DNA of 64,000 bases, from contig NZ_JACJRJ010000010.1 in assembly GCF_014697195.1 (NCBI RefSeq), positions 78,626-142,625 of the forward strand, given 5' to 3'. The position numbers and the translations under genes are program-made. Below are positions 26,157-35,638 of the stretch, one piece after another. The DNA comes from Cylindrospermum sp. FACHB-282. GTDB lineage: Bacteria; Cyanobacteriota; Cyanobacteriia; Cyanobacteriales; Nostocaceae. The notes beneath the pieces were generated by a model. The model did no database searches. It was not told the origin of the DNA and saw nothing but the letters and a program-made list of their open reading frames with translations. The stretch's first letter is position 1; each line of letters starts with the position of its first letter.

Positions 26157-26483
26157 ATGGAATCTACTACTCATTCTCACTCTCACTCTAATTACTCTCC
26201 ACCTAATATAGGACAAAGAAATTCTGGGGGTATTCTCAATCCTTTGCGACGTTTGGTGGATGGAATCCCGGTTAAGAATTCTCGTTTCGCTCATCTAGTT
26301 TGTCAGGTTATTCCTTGCTGTTGCCCCTTTGAGCGCAGTATTCAAGTATTTGGGCGGACTTTCGATATCCCACCACTGTGCAAACTCAATCCTTTGTATG
26401 ACGAGTTTGTCGGTATGCGATTTCGGGCTTTATCTTATCTGGCTGATGATTGTGGTGAGGATATCACAAAATACATTTGTTAG
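26157..26483 (+). CDS. Mo-dependent nitrogenase C-terminal-family protein
   Basis: 108 residues. After a His/Ser-rich N-terminus (STTHSHSHSNYS), residues about 30-108 match the small cyanobacterial Mo-nitro_C family (LRRLVDGIPVKNSRFAHLVC, CCCPFERSI, PPLCKLNPLYDE). Its cysteines (VC, CCCP, LC, DDC, YIC) could bind metal. The name reflects genetic association with nitrogenase; the function is unknown. It sits between nifK and nifE. Confidence 0.8.
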   Translation: MESTTHSHSHSNYSPPNIGQRNSGGILNPLRRLVDGIPVKNSRFAHLVCQVIPCCCPFERSIQVFGRTFDIPPLCKLNPLYDEFVGMRFRALSYLADDCGEDITKYIC

Positions 26484-26575
26484 TCATTAGTTATTAGTCA
26501 TTGGTCATTAGTCATTTGTTATGAGTTATTAGTTATGAGTTATTAGTTATTTTCACAACGAATGACTAATGATAA
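26481..26575. repeat. TTAGTCA/TTATTAG heptamer array before nifE
   Basis: TAGTCATTAGTTATTAGTCA and related heptamer-phased words fill the gap to nifE. The same family lies at 29466-29548 and 30456-30548. Confidence 0.8.
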
Positions 26576-26606
26576 AAAACAACTTCTATTCAATATGAGA
26601 AGATAG

Positions 26607-27974
26607 ATGAAAATCACCCAAGGTAAAGTTAACGAGCTGCTTAGTGAGCCAGGATGCGAACATAATCAGCATAAACAAGGAGAAAAGAAAAATAAGTCTT
26701 GCGCGCAACAAGCACAACCAGGTGCGGCTCAAGGGGGCTGTGCTTTTGATGGGGCGATGATTGCTTTAGTGCCAATTACTGATGCTGCTCATTTAGTCCA
26801 CGGGCCAATTGCCTGTGCTGGTAATTCCTGGGGTAGTCGTGGGAGTCTCTCTTCTGGCCCGCAGCTTTATAAGATGGGCTTTACGACTGACTTGGGTGAA
26901 AATGATGTGATTTTCGGGGGCGAAAAAAAGCTTTATCAGGCGATTTTGCAACTTCAGAAACGCTATCAACCGGCGGCGGTGTTTGTTTACGCCACTTGTG
27001 TAACGGCTTTGATTGGTGATGATATCGATGCGGTTTGCAAAGCTGCGGCCCAAAAAACTGGCACTCCTGTAATCCCGGTAATTGCTCCAGGATTTATTGG
27101 TAGTAAAAATCTGGGTAACCGCTTTGGCGGTGAATCTTTGCTGGAATATGTAGTTGGCACTGCTGAACCAGAATTTACTACACCCTATGATATTAATTTA
27201 ATCGGCGAGTACAACATCGCTGGAGAAATGTGGGGTGTGTTGCCGTTGTTAGAAAAGTTAGGCATTCGTGTCTTATCAAAAATTACGGGTGATGCTCGCT
27301 ACAATGAAATTCGTTACGCTCACCGTGCCAAGCTGAACGTGATGATTTGCTCACGGGCGCTGCTAAATATGGCGAGAAAGATGGAGGAGCGTTACGGCAT
27401 CCCCTATATTGAAGAGTCTTTCTACGGCATCGATGATGTAAACCAGTGTTTGCGGAATATTGCCGCTAAATTGGGCGATGCTGATTTGCAGGAACGGACA
27501 GAAAAGCTGATTGCTGAAGAAACAGCGGCTTTAGATTTGGCGTTGGCTCCTTATCGCGATCGCCTCAAAGGTAAGCGGGTAGTGCTGTATACCGGCGGTG
27601 TCAAGAGTTGGTCAATTATCTCCGCTGCTAAAGACGTAGGGATAGAAGTTGTCGCCACCAGCACTCGCAAAAGTACAGAAGAAGACAAAGCCAAGATTAA
27701 GAAATTAATCGGTCAAGATGGCATCATGCTGGAGAAGGGTAACGCCCAAGAATTGCTAGAACTGATTAAAGAAACTAAAGCAGATATGCTGATTGCTGGG
27801 GGACGGAACCAGTACACCGCTCTAAAAGCGCGGATTCCCTTCCTCGATATTAACCAAGAACGCCACCATCCCTATGCAGGTTACGTAGGCATGATTGAGA
27901 TGGCGCGGGAATTGTACGAAGCCCTTTACAGTCCAGTGTGGGAGCAAATCCGCAAACCCGCACCTTGGGACTAA
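26607..27974 (+). CDS. nifE: FeMo-cofactor scaffold subunit NifE
   Basis: 455 residues. NifE with NifN forms the scaffold on which the FeMo-cofactor precursor matures. Conserved features: [47 protein letters not shown], and the C-terminal [10 protein letters not shown]. The N-terminus is Lys/Gln/Cys-rich ([13 protein letters not shown]). Starts 31 bases after the heptamer array. Confidence 0.96.
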   Translation: MKITQGKVNELLSEPGCEHNQHKQGEKKNKSCAQQAQPGAAQGGCAFDGAMIALVPITDAAHLVHGPIACAGNSWGSRGSLSSGPQLYKMGFTTDLGENDVIFGGEKKLYQAILQLQKRYQPAAVFVYATCVTALIGDDIDAVCKAAAQKTGTPVIPVIAPGFIGSKNLGNRFGGESLLEYVVGTAEPEFTTPYDINLIGEYNIAGEMWGVLPLLEKLGIRVLSKITGDARYNEIRYAHRAKLNVMICSRALLNMARKMEERYGIPYIEESFYGIDDVNQCLRNIAAKLGDADLQERTEKLIAEETAALDLALAPYRDRLKGKRVVLYTGGVKSWSIISAAKDVGIEVVATSTRKSTEEDKAKIKKLIGQDGIMLEKGNAQELLELIKETKADMLIAGGRNQYTALKARIPFLDINQERHHPYAGYVGMIEMARELYEALYSPVWEQIRKPAPWD

Positions 27975-27993
27975 GCAATTCAAAATTAAAAAC

Positions 27994-28091
27994 AGGACTT
28001 ACGCAAGAACTCTCTCAAACCCTTCTTCCTTCTTCCTTCGTGTCCTTTGCGTCCTTTGCGGTTCGTTTAATCATGAATTTGCGTAAGTCCT
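27994..28091. repeat. MITE-like element between nifE and nifN
   Basis: AGGACTTACGCAA (27994-28006) and TTGCGTAAGTCCT (28079-28091) bound 98 bp. The interior contains the dispersed GTCCTTTGCGTCCTTTGCGG repeat also found upstream of several hyp genes. Confidence 0.85.
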
Positions 28092-28181
28092 AAAAATTAA
28101 AAATGAAGAATCTCAATTATGGGATTTGGCATTTTTAATTTGTGATTCTCCCCCTCCTTCCTGTCCCTTTGAAATTCAATC

Positions 28182-29510
28182 ATGGCGATCGTTAATTTTG
28201 AGAATAAAGCTCTAACAGTTAATCCGCTGAAGCAAAGCCAAGCCTTGGGAGCATCTTTAGCTTTTTTGGGATTGAAGGGGACAATACCTTTATTTCACGG
28301 TTCCCAAGGGTGTACTGCTTTTGCCAAAGTTGTGTTAGTGCGGCATTTCCGGGAAGCGATTCCCCTAGCTACCACAGCGATGACAGAAGTAACCACCATT
28401 TTGGGTGGTGAAGAAAATGTCGAACAGGCAATTCTCACCTTAGTAGAAAAGGTGAAACCAGAAATTATTGGTTTGTGTACCACTGGGTTAACAGAAACCA
28501 GAGGAGATGATATTGAAGGTTTCTTAAAAGAAATTCGCTCACGTCATCCTGAACTAAATGATTTAGCGGTAATTTTCGCCCCAACCCCAGATTTTAAAGG
28601 TGCTTTGCAAGATGGCTTTGCTGTTGCTGTAGAAAGCATAGTCAAAGAAATTCCCCGACTAGGTGCAATTAAACCAGAGCAAGTAACGATTTTGGCGGGT
28701 TCTAGTTTTACACCGGGGGATGTGCAAGAAATTAGAGAGATTGTCACAGCTTTTGGACTAGAACCGATTTTTGTACCTGACTTGGGTGCTTCCCTAGATG
28801 GACATCTAGAAGATGGTTATAGTGCGGTGACAGTTAGCGGTACGACGCTAAAACAATTGCGTTCCTTGGGTAGTTCTGCTTTCACCATTGCTTTGGGTGA
28901 GAGTATGCGGGGTGCAGCCAAGATACTGCAAGAGCAGTTTGGCACAGCTTACGAAGTATTTAATGATTTGACCGGATTAGAGCCGGTGGACGAGTTCCTC
29001 CAAGCAATAGCAGTTCTCAGCGGTAACAGCGTTCCAGAGAAATACCGCCGTCAACGCCGTCAATTGCAAGATGCGATGTTGGACACGCACTTTTACTTTG
29101 GTGCTAAACGGGTATCCTTAGCTTTAGAACCAGATTTGCTGTGGTCAACGGTAGCCTTTTTGCAATCGATGGGAAGTCAAATTCATGCAGCGGTGACAAC
29201 TACACGCTCACCATTGCTAGAAAAACTCCCAGTCAAAAGCGTGACCATTGGCGACTTAGAAGACTTTGAAGAATTGGCGGTAGGGTCTGATTTGCTGATT
29301 GGTAACTCTAATGTTAAGGCGATCGCCAAACGGCTCTCTATTCCTCTCTATCGTCTGGGGCTGCCTATTTATGACCGTTTAGGTAATGGTCAATTCACAA
29401 AGGTTGGCTATCGCGGCACGATGGAACTTTTGTTTGGCATCGGTAACCTATTTTTAGAGCAAGAAGAGTCATTAGTTATGAGTCACGCGTCATTAGTAAA
29501 TAGCAAATGA
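28182..29510 (+). CDS. nifN: FeMo-cofactor scaffold subunit NifN
   Basis: 442 residues, partner of NifE. NifK-like motifs: NPLKQSQALGASLAF, FHGSQGCTAFAK, TTAMTEVTTILGG, LCTTGLTETRGDD. The last 12 residues (MSHASLVNSK) are encoded by a heptamer repeat (GTCATTAGT type), so the natural C-terminus may have been extended by repeat insertion. Confidence 0.96.
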   Translation: MAIVNFENKALTVNPLKQSQALGASLAFLGLKGTIPLFHGSQGCTAFAKVVLVRHFREAIPLATTAMTEVTTILGGEENVEQAILTLVEKVKPEIIGLCTTGLTETRGDDIEGFLKEIRSRHPELNDLAVIFAPTPDFKGALQDGFAVAVESIVKEIPRLGAIKPEQVTILAGSSFTPGDVQEIREIVTAFGLEPIFVPDLGASLDGHLEDGYSAVTVSGTTLKQLRSLGSSAFTIALGESMRGAAKILQEQFGTAYEVFNDLTGLEPVDEFLQAIAVLSGNSVPEKYRRQRRQLQDAMLDTHFYFGAKRVSLALEPDLLWSTVAFLQSMGSQIHAAVTTTRSPLLEKLPVKSVTIGDLEDFEELAVGSDLLIGNSNVKAIAKRLSIPLYRLGLPIYDRLGNGQFTKVGYRGTMELLFGIGNLFLEQEESLVMSHASLVNSK

Positions 29511-29548
29511 CCACGGATAAATGACCACGGATAAATGACAAATGACAA
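29466..29548. repeat. Heptamer array at the nifN-nifX junction
   Basis: GTCATTAGTTATGAGTCA, then ATGACCACGGATAA twice and ATGACAAATGACA, running from the nifN 3' end to the nifX leader. Confidence 0.75.
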
Positions 29549-29568
29549 CAGAAAAAGGACGAATTAAG

Positions 29569-29982
29569 ATGAAAATTGCCTTCACCACCAGTGACCGAGT
29601 TCATATTAATGCTCACTTCGGCTGGGCAAAAGAAATTGATGTTTATGAAATCTCAGATAAGGGATATCAATTTCTCGAAACCCTGAAATTTGAAGGCGAC
29701 CTGAAAGAAGACGGGAATGAAGACAAAATCACCCCCAAACTTGAGGCATTAGTTGACTGCACAATTGTTTATGTTACAGCAATTGGTGGCAGTGCAGCCG
29801 CTCGTTTAATCAAAAAGGGTGTGACCCCAGTCAAGGCCAAATCAGAAGAAGAAGAAATTGCTGAAGTACTAAATAAGTTAGTGCAAACTCTCAAAGGCAA
29901 TCCTCCCCCTTGGCTGCGTAAAGCGTTACAGCCAAAAACCGCCACATTTCTCGATGAAGTTGAAGACGAAGCAACCGTATGA
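29569..29982 (+). CDS. nifX: FeMo-cofactor carrier protein NifX
   Basis: 137 residues from ATG 29569 (MKIAFTTSDRVHINAHFGWA). I prefer this to the upstream ATG at 29542, because AAAGGA lies 9 bases before it and family members start here. NifX binds NifB-co/VK clusters and passes them between NifB and NifEN. The frame overlaps the next gene by 4 bases (ATGA). Confidence 0.93.
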   Translation: MKIAFTTSDRVHINAHFGWAKEIDVYEISDKGYQFLETLKFEGDLKEDGNEDKITPKLEALVDCTIVYVTAIGGSAAARLIKKGVTPVKAKSEEEEIAEVLNKLVQTLKGNPPPWLRKALQPKTATFLDEVEDEATV

Positions 29983-30455
29983 CCTCAAATAATAGTGTAC
30001 CCGGAACCACCACAATTGCCGAGTTAAACTCACCTTTTCTCAACACATTAGTCAAACAAATCCGTGGTCAAGATAGCTATGGATTTTATCGCACTTGGTC
30101 GAATGATTTGATTCTCAAACCCTTCATCATCACCAAACAAAAGAAACGGGAAATTTCTATTGAAGGTGAAGTTGATCCGGCAACTCAAGCACGAATCATG
30201 GCATTTTTTCGCACTGTAGCTGCTTGTATTGAACAAGAAACAGGTTTGATTTCTCAAGTTGTAGTTGATTTGAGCCATGAAGGATTTGGCTGGGCGCTGG
30301 TCTTTTCTGGTCGTCTGTTACTAACTGTAAAAACCTTGCGTGATGCTCATCGCTATGGCTTTGAATCCCTGGAAAAATTAGCAGAAGAGGGAGAAGCATT
30401 TGTCCAAAAAGGACTTGATTTAGCGAAGCGCTTTCCTGAAGTAGGCAACCTGTAA
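29979..30455 (+). CDS. NifX-associated protein (DUF269)
   Basis: 158 residues, DUF269 family (LNTLVKQIRGQDSYGFYRTW, VDPATQARIMAFFRTVAACI, FGWALVFSGRLL). Almost always encoded next to nifX in diazotrophs; exact function unknown. Start overlaps the nifX stop (ATGA), implying translational coupling. Confidence 0.92.
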   Translation: MTSNNSVPGTTTIAELNSPFLNTLVKQIRGQDSYGFYRTWSNDLILKPFIITKQKKREISIEGEVDPATQARIMAFFRTVAACIEQETGLISQVVVDLSHEGFGWALVFSGRLLLTVKTLRDAHRYGFESLEKLAEEGEAFVQKGLDLAKRFPEVGNL

Positions 30456-30548
30456 CTAGTCATTGGTCATTGGTCAAACAGGTCATTAGTAAAAGACTTA
30501 AGGGTGACTAATGACTAATGATAAATAATCAAGGACAAATGACGAATG
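30456..30548. repeat. TCATTGG/TCATTAG heptamer array
   Basis: GTCATTGGTCATTGGTCA then GACTAATGACTAATGAT and AAATGACGAATGACA: inward-facing versions of the same heptamer family, running into the next start codon. Confidence 0.75.
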
Positions 30549-30746
30549 ACAATTGAGGAACTCAAAGGGCAGATTAGGAAGCTAAATAGCAAAGCAGGTC
30601 AAATGAAGATGGATCTGCATGATTTAGCAGAAGGGCTGCCAGCAGATTACAAAACCCTGATGAATGTTGCGGCTGAAACTTTTGAAATCTACGACAAGTT
30701 AGACAAGCTCAAGCAACAGCTAAAAGAATTGGAGAATGGTAAATGA
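30546..30746 (+). CDS. Small nif-associated helical protein (DUF683 / CCE_0567 family)
   Basis: 66 residues forming a two-helix hairpin by composition (IEELKGQIRKLNSKAGQMKM, then YDKLDKLKQQLKELE). Matches the small protein found between the DUF269 gene and nifW in cyanobacteria; a metal-binding or adaptor role has been proposed for the family. Overlaps nifW by 4 bases (ATGA). Confidence 0.85.
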   Translation: MTIEELKGQIRKLNSKAGQMKMDLHDLAEGLPADYKTLMNVAAETFEIYDKLDKLKQQLKELENGK

Positions 30747-31060
30747 GCAGAACTATTGATGAATTCAAGAAACTCGTAGATGCAGAAGAATTTTTTAACT
30801 TTTTTAACCTGCCATACGACCATGAGGTTGTCCATGTAAATCGTTTACATATTTTAAAAAAGTTTTCTCAATACATCAAAGAGATTGATGATAATTCTAC
30901 TGACTTGAGTCCAGAAGAAAAATTAAATCAATATTCTGCTGCTTTCCAAAAAGCATATCAGGTATTTCTTGTATCAACACCCCAAGAACAAAAGCTGTTC
31001 AAAGTGTTTAACGACAAGGCAAAAAATGTAGTCAAGCTGACAGAAATCACGTCTGATTAG
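30743..31060 (+). CDS. nifW: Nitrogenase-stabilising/protective protein NifW
   Basis: 105 residues with family features (FKKLVDAEEFFNFFNLPYD, VHVNRLHILKKFSQYI). NifW binds the MoFe protein and helps maturation or protection from oxygen. Its TAG stop (31058-31060) is part of the TAGGAGG ribosome-binding site of hesA. Confidence 0.93.
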   Translation: MSRTIDEFKKLVDAEEFFNFFNLPYDHEVVHVNRLHILKKFSQYIKEIDDNSTDLSPEEKLNQYSAAFQKAYQVFLVSTPQEQKLFKVFNDKAKNVVKLTEITSD

Positions 31061-31070
31061 GAGGTAAAAA

Positions 31071-31859
31071 GTGGTAAATCTGACGCCTACCGAATTAGAT
31101 CGCTATCGTCGCCAAATGATGCTCCCTAATTTTGGTGAAGCAGCTCAGAAACGCCTGAAGTCAGCGACAGTTTTGGTTACAGGTGTGGGGGGATTAGGCG
31201 GTACGGCGGCGCTTTACCTAGCAGTAGCGGGTGTTGGGCGACTAATCCTAGTCCGGGGTGGTGACTTGCGGCGAGATGACATGAATCGTCAAGTTTTGAT
31301 GACGGACGATTGGGTAGGAAAGCCAAGGGTATTCAAAGCCAAAGAAACTCTGGATGCGATTAATCCTGATGTTCAGGTGGAAGCGGTTCATGATTACGTC
31401 ACCCCGGAAAATGTAGATGGGTTGGTGCAATCCGCTGATATGGCTATTGACTGCGCCCACAATTTTACAGAGCGCAATTTGTTAAATGAGGCTTGTGTGC
31501 GCTGGCGTAAGCCAATGGTAGAAGCCGCAATGGACGGGATGGAAGCTTACCTGACAACGATTATTCCCGGTGTAACTCCTTGTTTATCCTGTCTATTTCC
31601 AGAGAAGCCTGATTGGGATCGGCGCGGCTTTTCAGTTCTGGGGGCTGTTTCTGGGACACTAGCTTGTCTGGCGTCTTTGGAGGCGATAAAGCTGATTACC
31701 GGGTTTAGTCAGCCACTGTTGTCGCAACTGCTGACAATGGACTTAGTTCGGCTGGAATTTGCCAAGCGTCGTTCATATCGCGATCGCGCTTGTCCAGTAT
31801 GCGGTAATACTGCCCCCTGGAGATACTCACACCCCCCATCTATTGAGTGTGAAGTCTAA
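31071..31859 (+). CDS. hesA: HesA, ThiF/MoeB-like adenylating protein
   Basis: 262 residues from a GTG start with AGGAGG 6 bases upstream. ThiF-like E1 fold: ATP-binding GVGGLGGTAALYLAVAG, RDDMNRQVL, and zinc cysteines CLSCLFP and CPVCG. hesA is a regular member of heterocyst nif clusters; a role in sulfur or cofactor activation (possibly with NifEN/MoFe assembly) is inferred from the family. Confidence 0.92.
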   Translation: MVNLTPTELDRYRRQMMLPNFGEAAQKRLKSATVLVTGVGGLGGTAALYLAVAGVGRLILVRGGDLRRDDMNRQVLMTDDWVGKPRVFKAKETLDAINPDVQVEAVHDYVTPENVDGLVQSADMAIDCAHNFTERNLLNEACVRWRKPMVEAAMDGMEAYLTTIIPGVTPCLSCLFPEKPDWDRRGFSVLGAVSGTLACLASLEAIKLITGFSQPLLSQLLTMDLVRLEFAKRRSYRDRACPVCGNTAPWRYSHPPSIECEV

Positions 31860-31977
31860 AACGCCATTTCTCTTCACATAGCGTACATGAAATGATTCGT
31901 GGGTTTAAAGCTACATCACCCCGAAACAACCCACACCATAAATCACAACAACTAATCGCTACCAATCAGGAGATTTA

Positions 31978-32349
31978 ATGACTATTACTTTAACTGAAAA
32001 AGCAGAATTTCGTCTGCGGGCATTTGTCCGGGGTTCCGCGCCCGAAACTAACGACGCAACTAAAGGTGTCCGCATCTGGGCAAAAGATGGTGGTTGCAAT
32101 GGTTATGAGTATGGAATCGATATTACTAGCAAACCACAACCAGATGATTTAGCAATTCAACAAGGCAGTGTTTTGCTTTACATTGATGCCAAAAGTATGC
32201 CGTTATTAGACGGAATGGTCATCGATTTTGTTGAGGGAGTAATGGAAAGTGGCTTTAAGTTCACTAACCCCAATGCAACTGATACCTGCGGTTGTGGAAA
32301 ATCCTTTAAAACAGGCGACTGCACACCCCCCGGTGTACCTTGCAGCTAA
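31978..32349 (+). CDS. hesB: HesB, A-type Fe-S carrier
   Basis: 123 residues, IscA/HesB family. Three ligand cysteines are in GGCNGYEYGI and CGCGKSF; an extra cysteine-rich tail (GDCTPPGVPCS) is typical of nif HesB. It delivers Fe-S clusters to nitrogenase components. AGGAG lies 7 bases before the ATG. Confidence 0.95.
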   Translation: MTITLTEKAEFRLRAFVRGSAPETNDATKGVRIWAKDGGCNGYEYGIDITSKPQPDDLAIQQGSVLLYIDAKSMPLLDGMVIDFVEGVMESGFKFTNPNATDTCGCGKSFKTGDCTPPGVPCS

Positions 32350-32597
32350 TCCCATCTAGAGACTCCCCGTAGACGCACTCCGCCCAGTTTCTTGAAGAGT
32401 AGTAGTAAGTCATGGCGATATTGATTAATGAGCATAGTTCCTAGTAGCGCTACTCCACAAGAAGCCGCTACGCATCTACAACCAAAATAGTGATACTACG
32501 CACTCATGAAATCAATATTGACAGGCTTTGAAGTTGGGGATATTTAACAACTTCAAGAAAGAAATCTAATCCTATAACTTTTGAGGAGAATCGGAAA

Positions 32598-32897
32598 ATG
32601 GCAAGCTATCAAGTTAGATTAATCAACAAAAAAGACAACCTCGACACCACAATTGAAGTTGACGAAGAAACAACTATCCTAGAAGCAGCAGAAGAAAACG
32701 GTATTGAGTTACCCTTCTCTTGTCACTCAGGTTCTTGCTCTAGCTGTGTTGGTAAAGTCACCGAAGGTGAAGTTGATCAATCTGACCAAATCTTCTTAGA
32801 TGATGAGCAAATGGAAAAAGGATACGCTCTACTTTGCGTTACTTATCCCCGTTCTAATTGCACAATCAAAACACATCAAGAAGCTTATCTAGTATAA
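32598..32897 (+). CDS. fdxH: Heterocyst [2Fe-2S] ferredoxin FdxH
   Basis: 99 residues, plant-type ferredoxin, the direct electron donor to NifH in heterocysts. Cluster cysteines 42, 47, 50 and 80 ([12 protein letters not shown] and LLCVTYP). The gene closes the nif operon block. GAGGAG precedes the ATG, and a strong terminator follows at 32950. Confidence 0.96.
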   Translation: MASYQVRLINKKDNLDTTIEVDEETTILEAAEENGIELPFSCHSGSCSSCVGKVTEGEVDQSDQIFLDDEQMEKGYALLCVTYPRSNCTIKTHQEAYLV

Positions 32898-32949
32898 AGG
32901 ATTGATTGGTTTACTTCTGTTGGTAAGCCTTGAAGTCATAGCTTAAAAA

Positions 32950-32982
32950 AAGGATGAAGGATATTTTGCATCCTTCATCCTT
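32950..32982 (+). terminator. Terminator after fdxH
   Basis: AAGGATGAAGGAT and ATCCTTCATCCTT form a perfect 13-bp stem with a 7-base loop. There is an A-run before and only a short T-run after, so it may work best as an RNA 3'-end stabiliser. Confidence 0.75.
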
Positions 32983-33002
32983 ACCTTTAGAAACTACACT
33001 AA

Positions 33003-33251
33003 ATGTATACCCCCTTTAGTATTATCGGCTGCTCATTAGAATTGCTGAAACCAGGAGAGCGAGGAATCGTCATTTTCTCTAAGTCTCAAGATGAAACAAT
33101 CCGGAGAAAATTGATATTAATGGGGATAAGTTCAGGCACTAACATCACTTTAGAACAAGCCTTTCCCGCTGGTATTATTAAAAGAGACAACATATATTTG
33201 ACAATAGATCGGGAAACTGCCCGTGCTATTTATGTCCGCATTATTAATTAA
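33003..33251 (+). CDS. feoA: FeoA-domain protein
   Basis: 82 residues with the SH3-like FeoA core (LKPGERGIVIFSK, LILMGISSGTNITL, IDRETARAIYV). FeoA partners FeoB in ferrous-iron uptake; no feoB adjoins. It may serve iron supply for nitrogenase or be a stand-alone regulator. Confidence 0.85.
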   Translation: MYTPFSIIGCSLELLKPGERGIVIFSKSQDETIRRKLILMGISSGTNITLEQAFPAGIIKRDNIYLTIDRETARAIYVRIIN

Positions 33252-33501
33252 TATTTGCTAATCAATAGCCTAGATTCAGAAAATTAAATGTAATCATTAT
33301 TACTTATTCTATATTTTTTCTGTCTTGGAATCTTCATAAATGATTTATTATTCAAACTTTTGAAAGTGTTAATATATAACTAAGCTAAATTGTTGTCAGT
33401 CAACTTAGACTCCAGCAAAAAGCAATTACAGAATTATCTAATAAATTTTCACCTTAATTTTGGTTAAGCTTACTAATAGCTATAAAGTGTTAAGTAGGTT
33501 G

Positions 33502-33527
33502 GTAGTGAGGGCTGAAGCCCTGACTAC
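33502..33527. repeat. Palindromic element in the gap after feoA
   Basis: GTAGTGAGGGCT and AGCCCTGACTAC form an imperfect palindrome related to segments at 18920-18990 and 23780-23830. The rest of 33252-33882 is A/T-rich with no gene or other signal that I can support. Confidence 0.65.
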
Positions 33528-33882
33528 GAGCAAATTTCAATATTTTTTACTTTGCTTAACATAGTTTGATTTCTTTTCGCCTACTTACTTAACCAGGCAA
33601 TCAATGCTACTTAGAAGATTAATTTAATAATTAAAAACTTCAGTAATTAGTAGATTTTTTACCTTGCCATGAGTCTCTACTCAAAATTTTGTTGACTGGA
33701 TAGGGAATAGTTAGAGGCTGAGGTAAATATAGCATTATTAATTAAATTTGTTGGTGTTTTTTTGCATCTCTAAATGGTTCGTAAGCTACCACAAATTTTT
33801 TACTATTCAAATATCATTTTTTAAGCATGGTGGGTAATATCCGCCATTACCTTTACCCATTCTTTGATGAGCAGAAATAGTT

Positions 33883-34347
33883 ATGAGTCAACAAAGTAGA
33901 CAAGACTTGAGTACAGTAACTAGCCAATGGCTAATAGCAAAAGGTTACAATGCTGAAGATTTAAATCAGCGTGGTGACAATGGCGATACAGCTTTGATGA
34001 AAGCTACCAGAGAAGGAGTTTACCCGGTTGTTAAAGAACTAATTGATGCAGGTGCGGATATCAACGCCAAAAATAACGATAATAATAATGCTTTGTGGTT
34101 TGCTTGTTTTGGCAATCACTATGATTTAATTAATTTTCTCATTGCTGCCAAAATTAACATTGACAACCAGAATGATAATGGGGCTACTGTTTTAATGTAT
34201 GCAGCTTCAGCCGGAAAGACAGAAGTTGTCAAGTTGCTGCTAGAACATCATCCTAACATGAATTTGCGAAATTTAGACGATTATAAAGCTATTGATTTTG
34301 CTAGTAATATTGATGTTTTAAGGTTAATCAAGAATGCCACAAAGTAA
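33883..34347 (+). CDS. Ankyrin-repeat protein
   Basis: 154 residues with three ankyrin repeats: GDTALMKATREGVYPVVKEL, NNALWFACFGNHYDLINFLI and GATVLMYAASAGKTEVVKLL. A protein-protein interaction role is expected. Its 3' end overlaps the SagB-like gene by 14 bp, so the two products probably function together. Confidence 0.9.
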   Translation: MSQQSRQDLSTVTSQWLIAKGYNAEDLNQRGDNGDTALMKATREGVYPVVKELIDAGADINAKNNDNNNALWFACFGNHYDLINFLIAAKINIDNQNDNGATVLMYAASAGKTEVVKLLLEHHPNMNLRNLDDYKAIDFASNIDVLRLIKNATK

Positions 34348-35620
34348 TATTTCCAGGGAAAACTATCATGAAAAGACTAAGCATTCTTACTTGTCTGTAC
34401 AGATTGAGCCAAATTATGTAGATGCATCAACTCAACCATCGGCATTTAAAGTTTATCCCAAGTTTTATCGGAGATTTCAATTAAATATCGATAATCCAAA
34501 TCATGCTTTTATCTGGTTAACTAGTGCGATTACCTTTGAGAAGCTGTATAAAGATGTCCCCTATAAACTGCGGGTAAATCCATCAGCCGGCGCTTTGTAT
34601 CCGACAGAGGTTTATGTCCAGATTCGTGGTGTGGAGGGAATAATCGATGGTATCTACCATCTAGAAGTTGAAAATAATTGTCTAACTCTGATTTATGAAT
34701 TAATTGATGATGGGTTAGAGAGTTATATTATACCGGGAAAGTGTATCAACGGATTCATTTTTTTAATTAGTTGTGTTTATTATAGGTCTAGCTGGAAATA
34801 TCAAGACAGAAGCATGAGATATTGCTTTCTAGATAGCGGACATCATTTAGGTGCAATTGCTGCTTCAGCTTATCTTCACGAGAAAAACACCCAATTAATC
34901 TTTGATTTTGATAAACTCGGTCTAAATGCAGATTTAGGCTTTGAAAATAAAGAGTTTATTACTGGTTGTGTGATATCAGGGGAAGCGCAAGAAAAGAAAG
35001 TCAGACGCTTAAGGCTAAAAGTTCCTTTTGTCTCTGGAACTGATTATTTTGAACCTAATCAATTTATTGAAGATGCTTATCAAGCAACATCGGTACAACC
35101 TAGTAGCCAGCAAACACTAGAGTATCCTCAATTTGATTTGTGTCAAGATAAGTTTGTTGAAGCCGTTTGGAATAGACGTTCCATTAGACGGTTTCAAAAG
35201 TACTCTATTTCCGAGAAAGATTATTGCCAGATTTTTCAAGCCGTTCAGCAGCCGATACCGACAGAAAATTTTGAAGAAATAGAAATTTACTCGGTGGTGC
35301 ATCGAGTAGAGGGGATGTCACCGGGATTATATAAAGGGACACATTTAATTAAAGCGGGTAATTTCAGCGAAAAGACGGGTTACTTGTGCATTAACCAAGC
35401 TATTGCTAGAGATGGCGCGGTAACTTTATTTTTTGTGTCCGATTATATAAATTATCAAACTGCTATGCAATTAGCCGGATTTTTAGGACAAAGAGTGTAT
35501 CTATTTAGTAATTACTGGGGAATCGAGTGTAGTGGCATTGGCGCTTACTATGATGATGAAACTCAAGAGTTTCTCGGAACCAATAAGGCTGTACTTTATG
35601 CAATGACAATTGGAATATAA
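34334..35620 (+). CDS. SagB-type nitroreductase-like dehydrogenase
   Basis: 428 residues with two nitroreductase-like halves. The N-terminal half has the SagB/ThcOx motif NPSAGALYPTEVYV, then YRSSWKYQDRSMRYCFLDSG. The C-terminal half starts WNRRSIRRFQ and ends WGIECSGIGAYYDDE. Such FMN proteins oxidise azolines in peptide pathways or act in unknown redox reactions. No cyclodehydratase or precursor peptide is visible, so a peptide-modification role is not supported. Coupled to the ankyrin gene by overlap. Confidence 0.8.
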   Translation: MPQSNISRENYHEKTKHSYLSVQIEPNYVDASTQPSAFKVYPKFYRRFQLNIDNPNHAFIWLTSAITFEKLYKDVPYKLRVNPSAGALYPTEVYVQIRGVEGIIDGIYHLEVENNCLTLIYELIDDGLESYIIPGKCINGFIFLISCVYYRSSWKYQDRSMRYCFLDSGHHLGAIAASAYLHEKNTQLIFDFDKLGLNADLGFENKEFITGCVISGEAQEKKVRRLRLKVPFVSGTDYFEPNQFIEDAYQATSVQPSSQQTLEYPQFDLCQDKFVEAVWNRRSIRRFQKYSISEKDYCQIFQAVQQPIPTENFEEIEIYSVVHRVEGMSPGLYKGTHLIKAGNFSEKTGYLCINQAIARDGAVTLFFVSDYINYQTAMQLAGFLGQRVYLFSNYWGIECSGIGAYYDDETQEFLGTNKAVLYAMTIGI

Positions 35621-35638
35621 CTAGGAACCTGAAGCGAG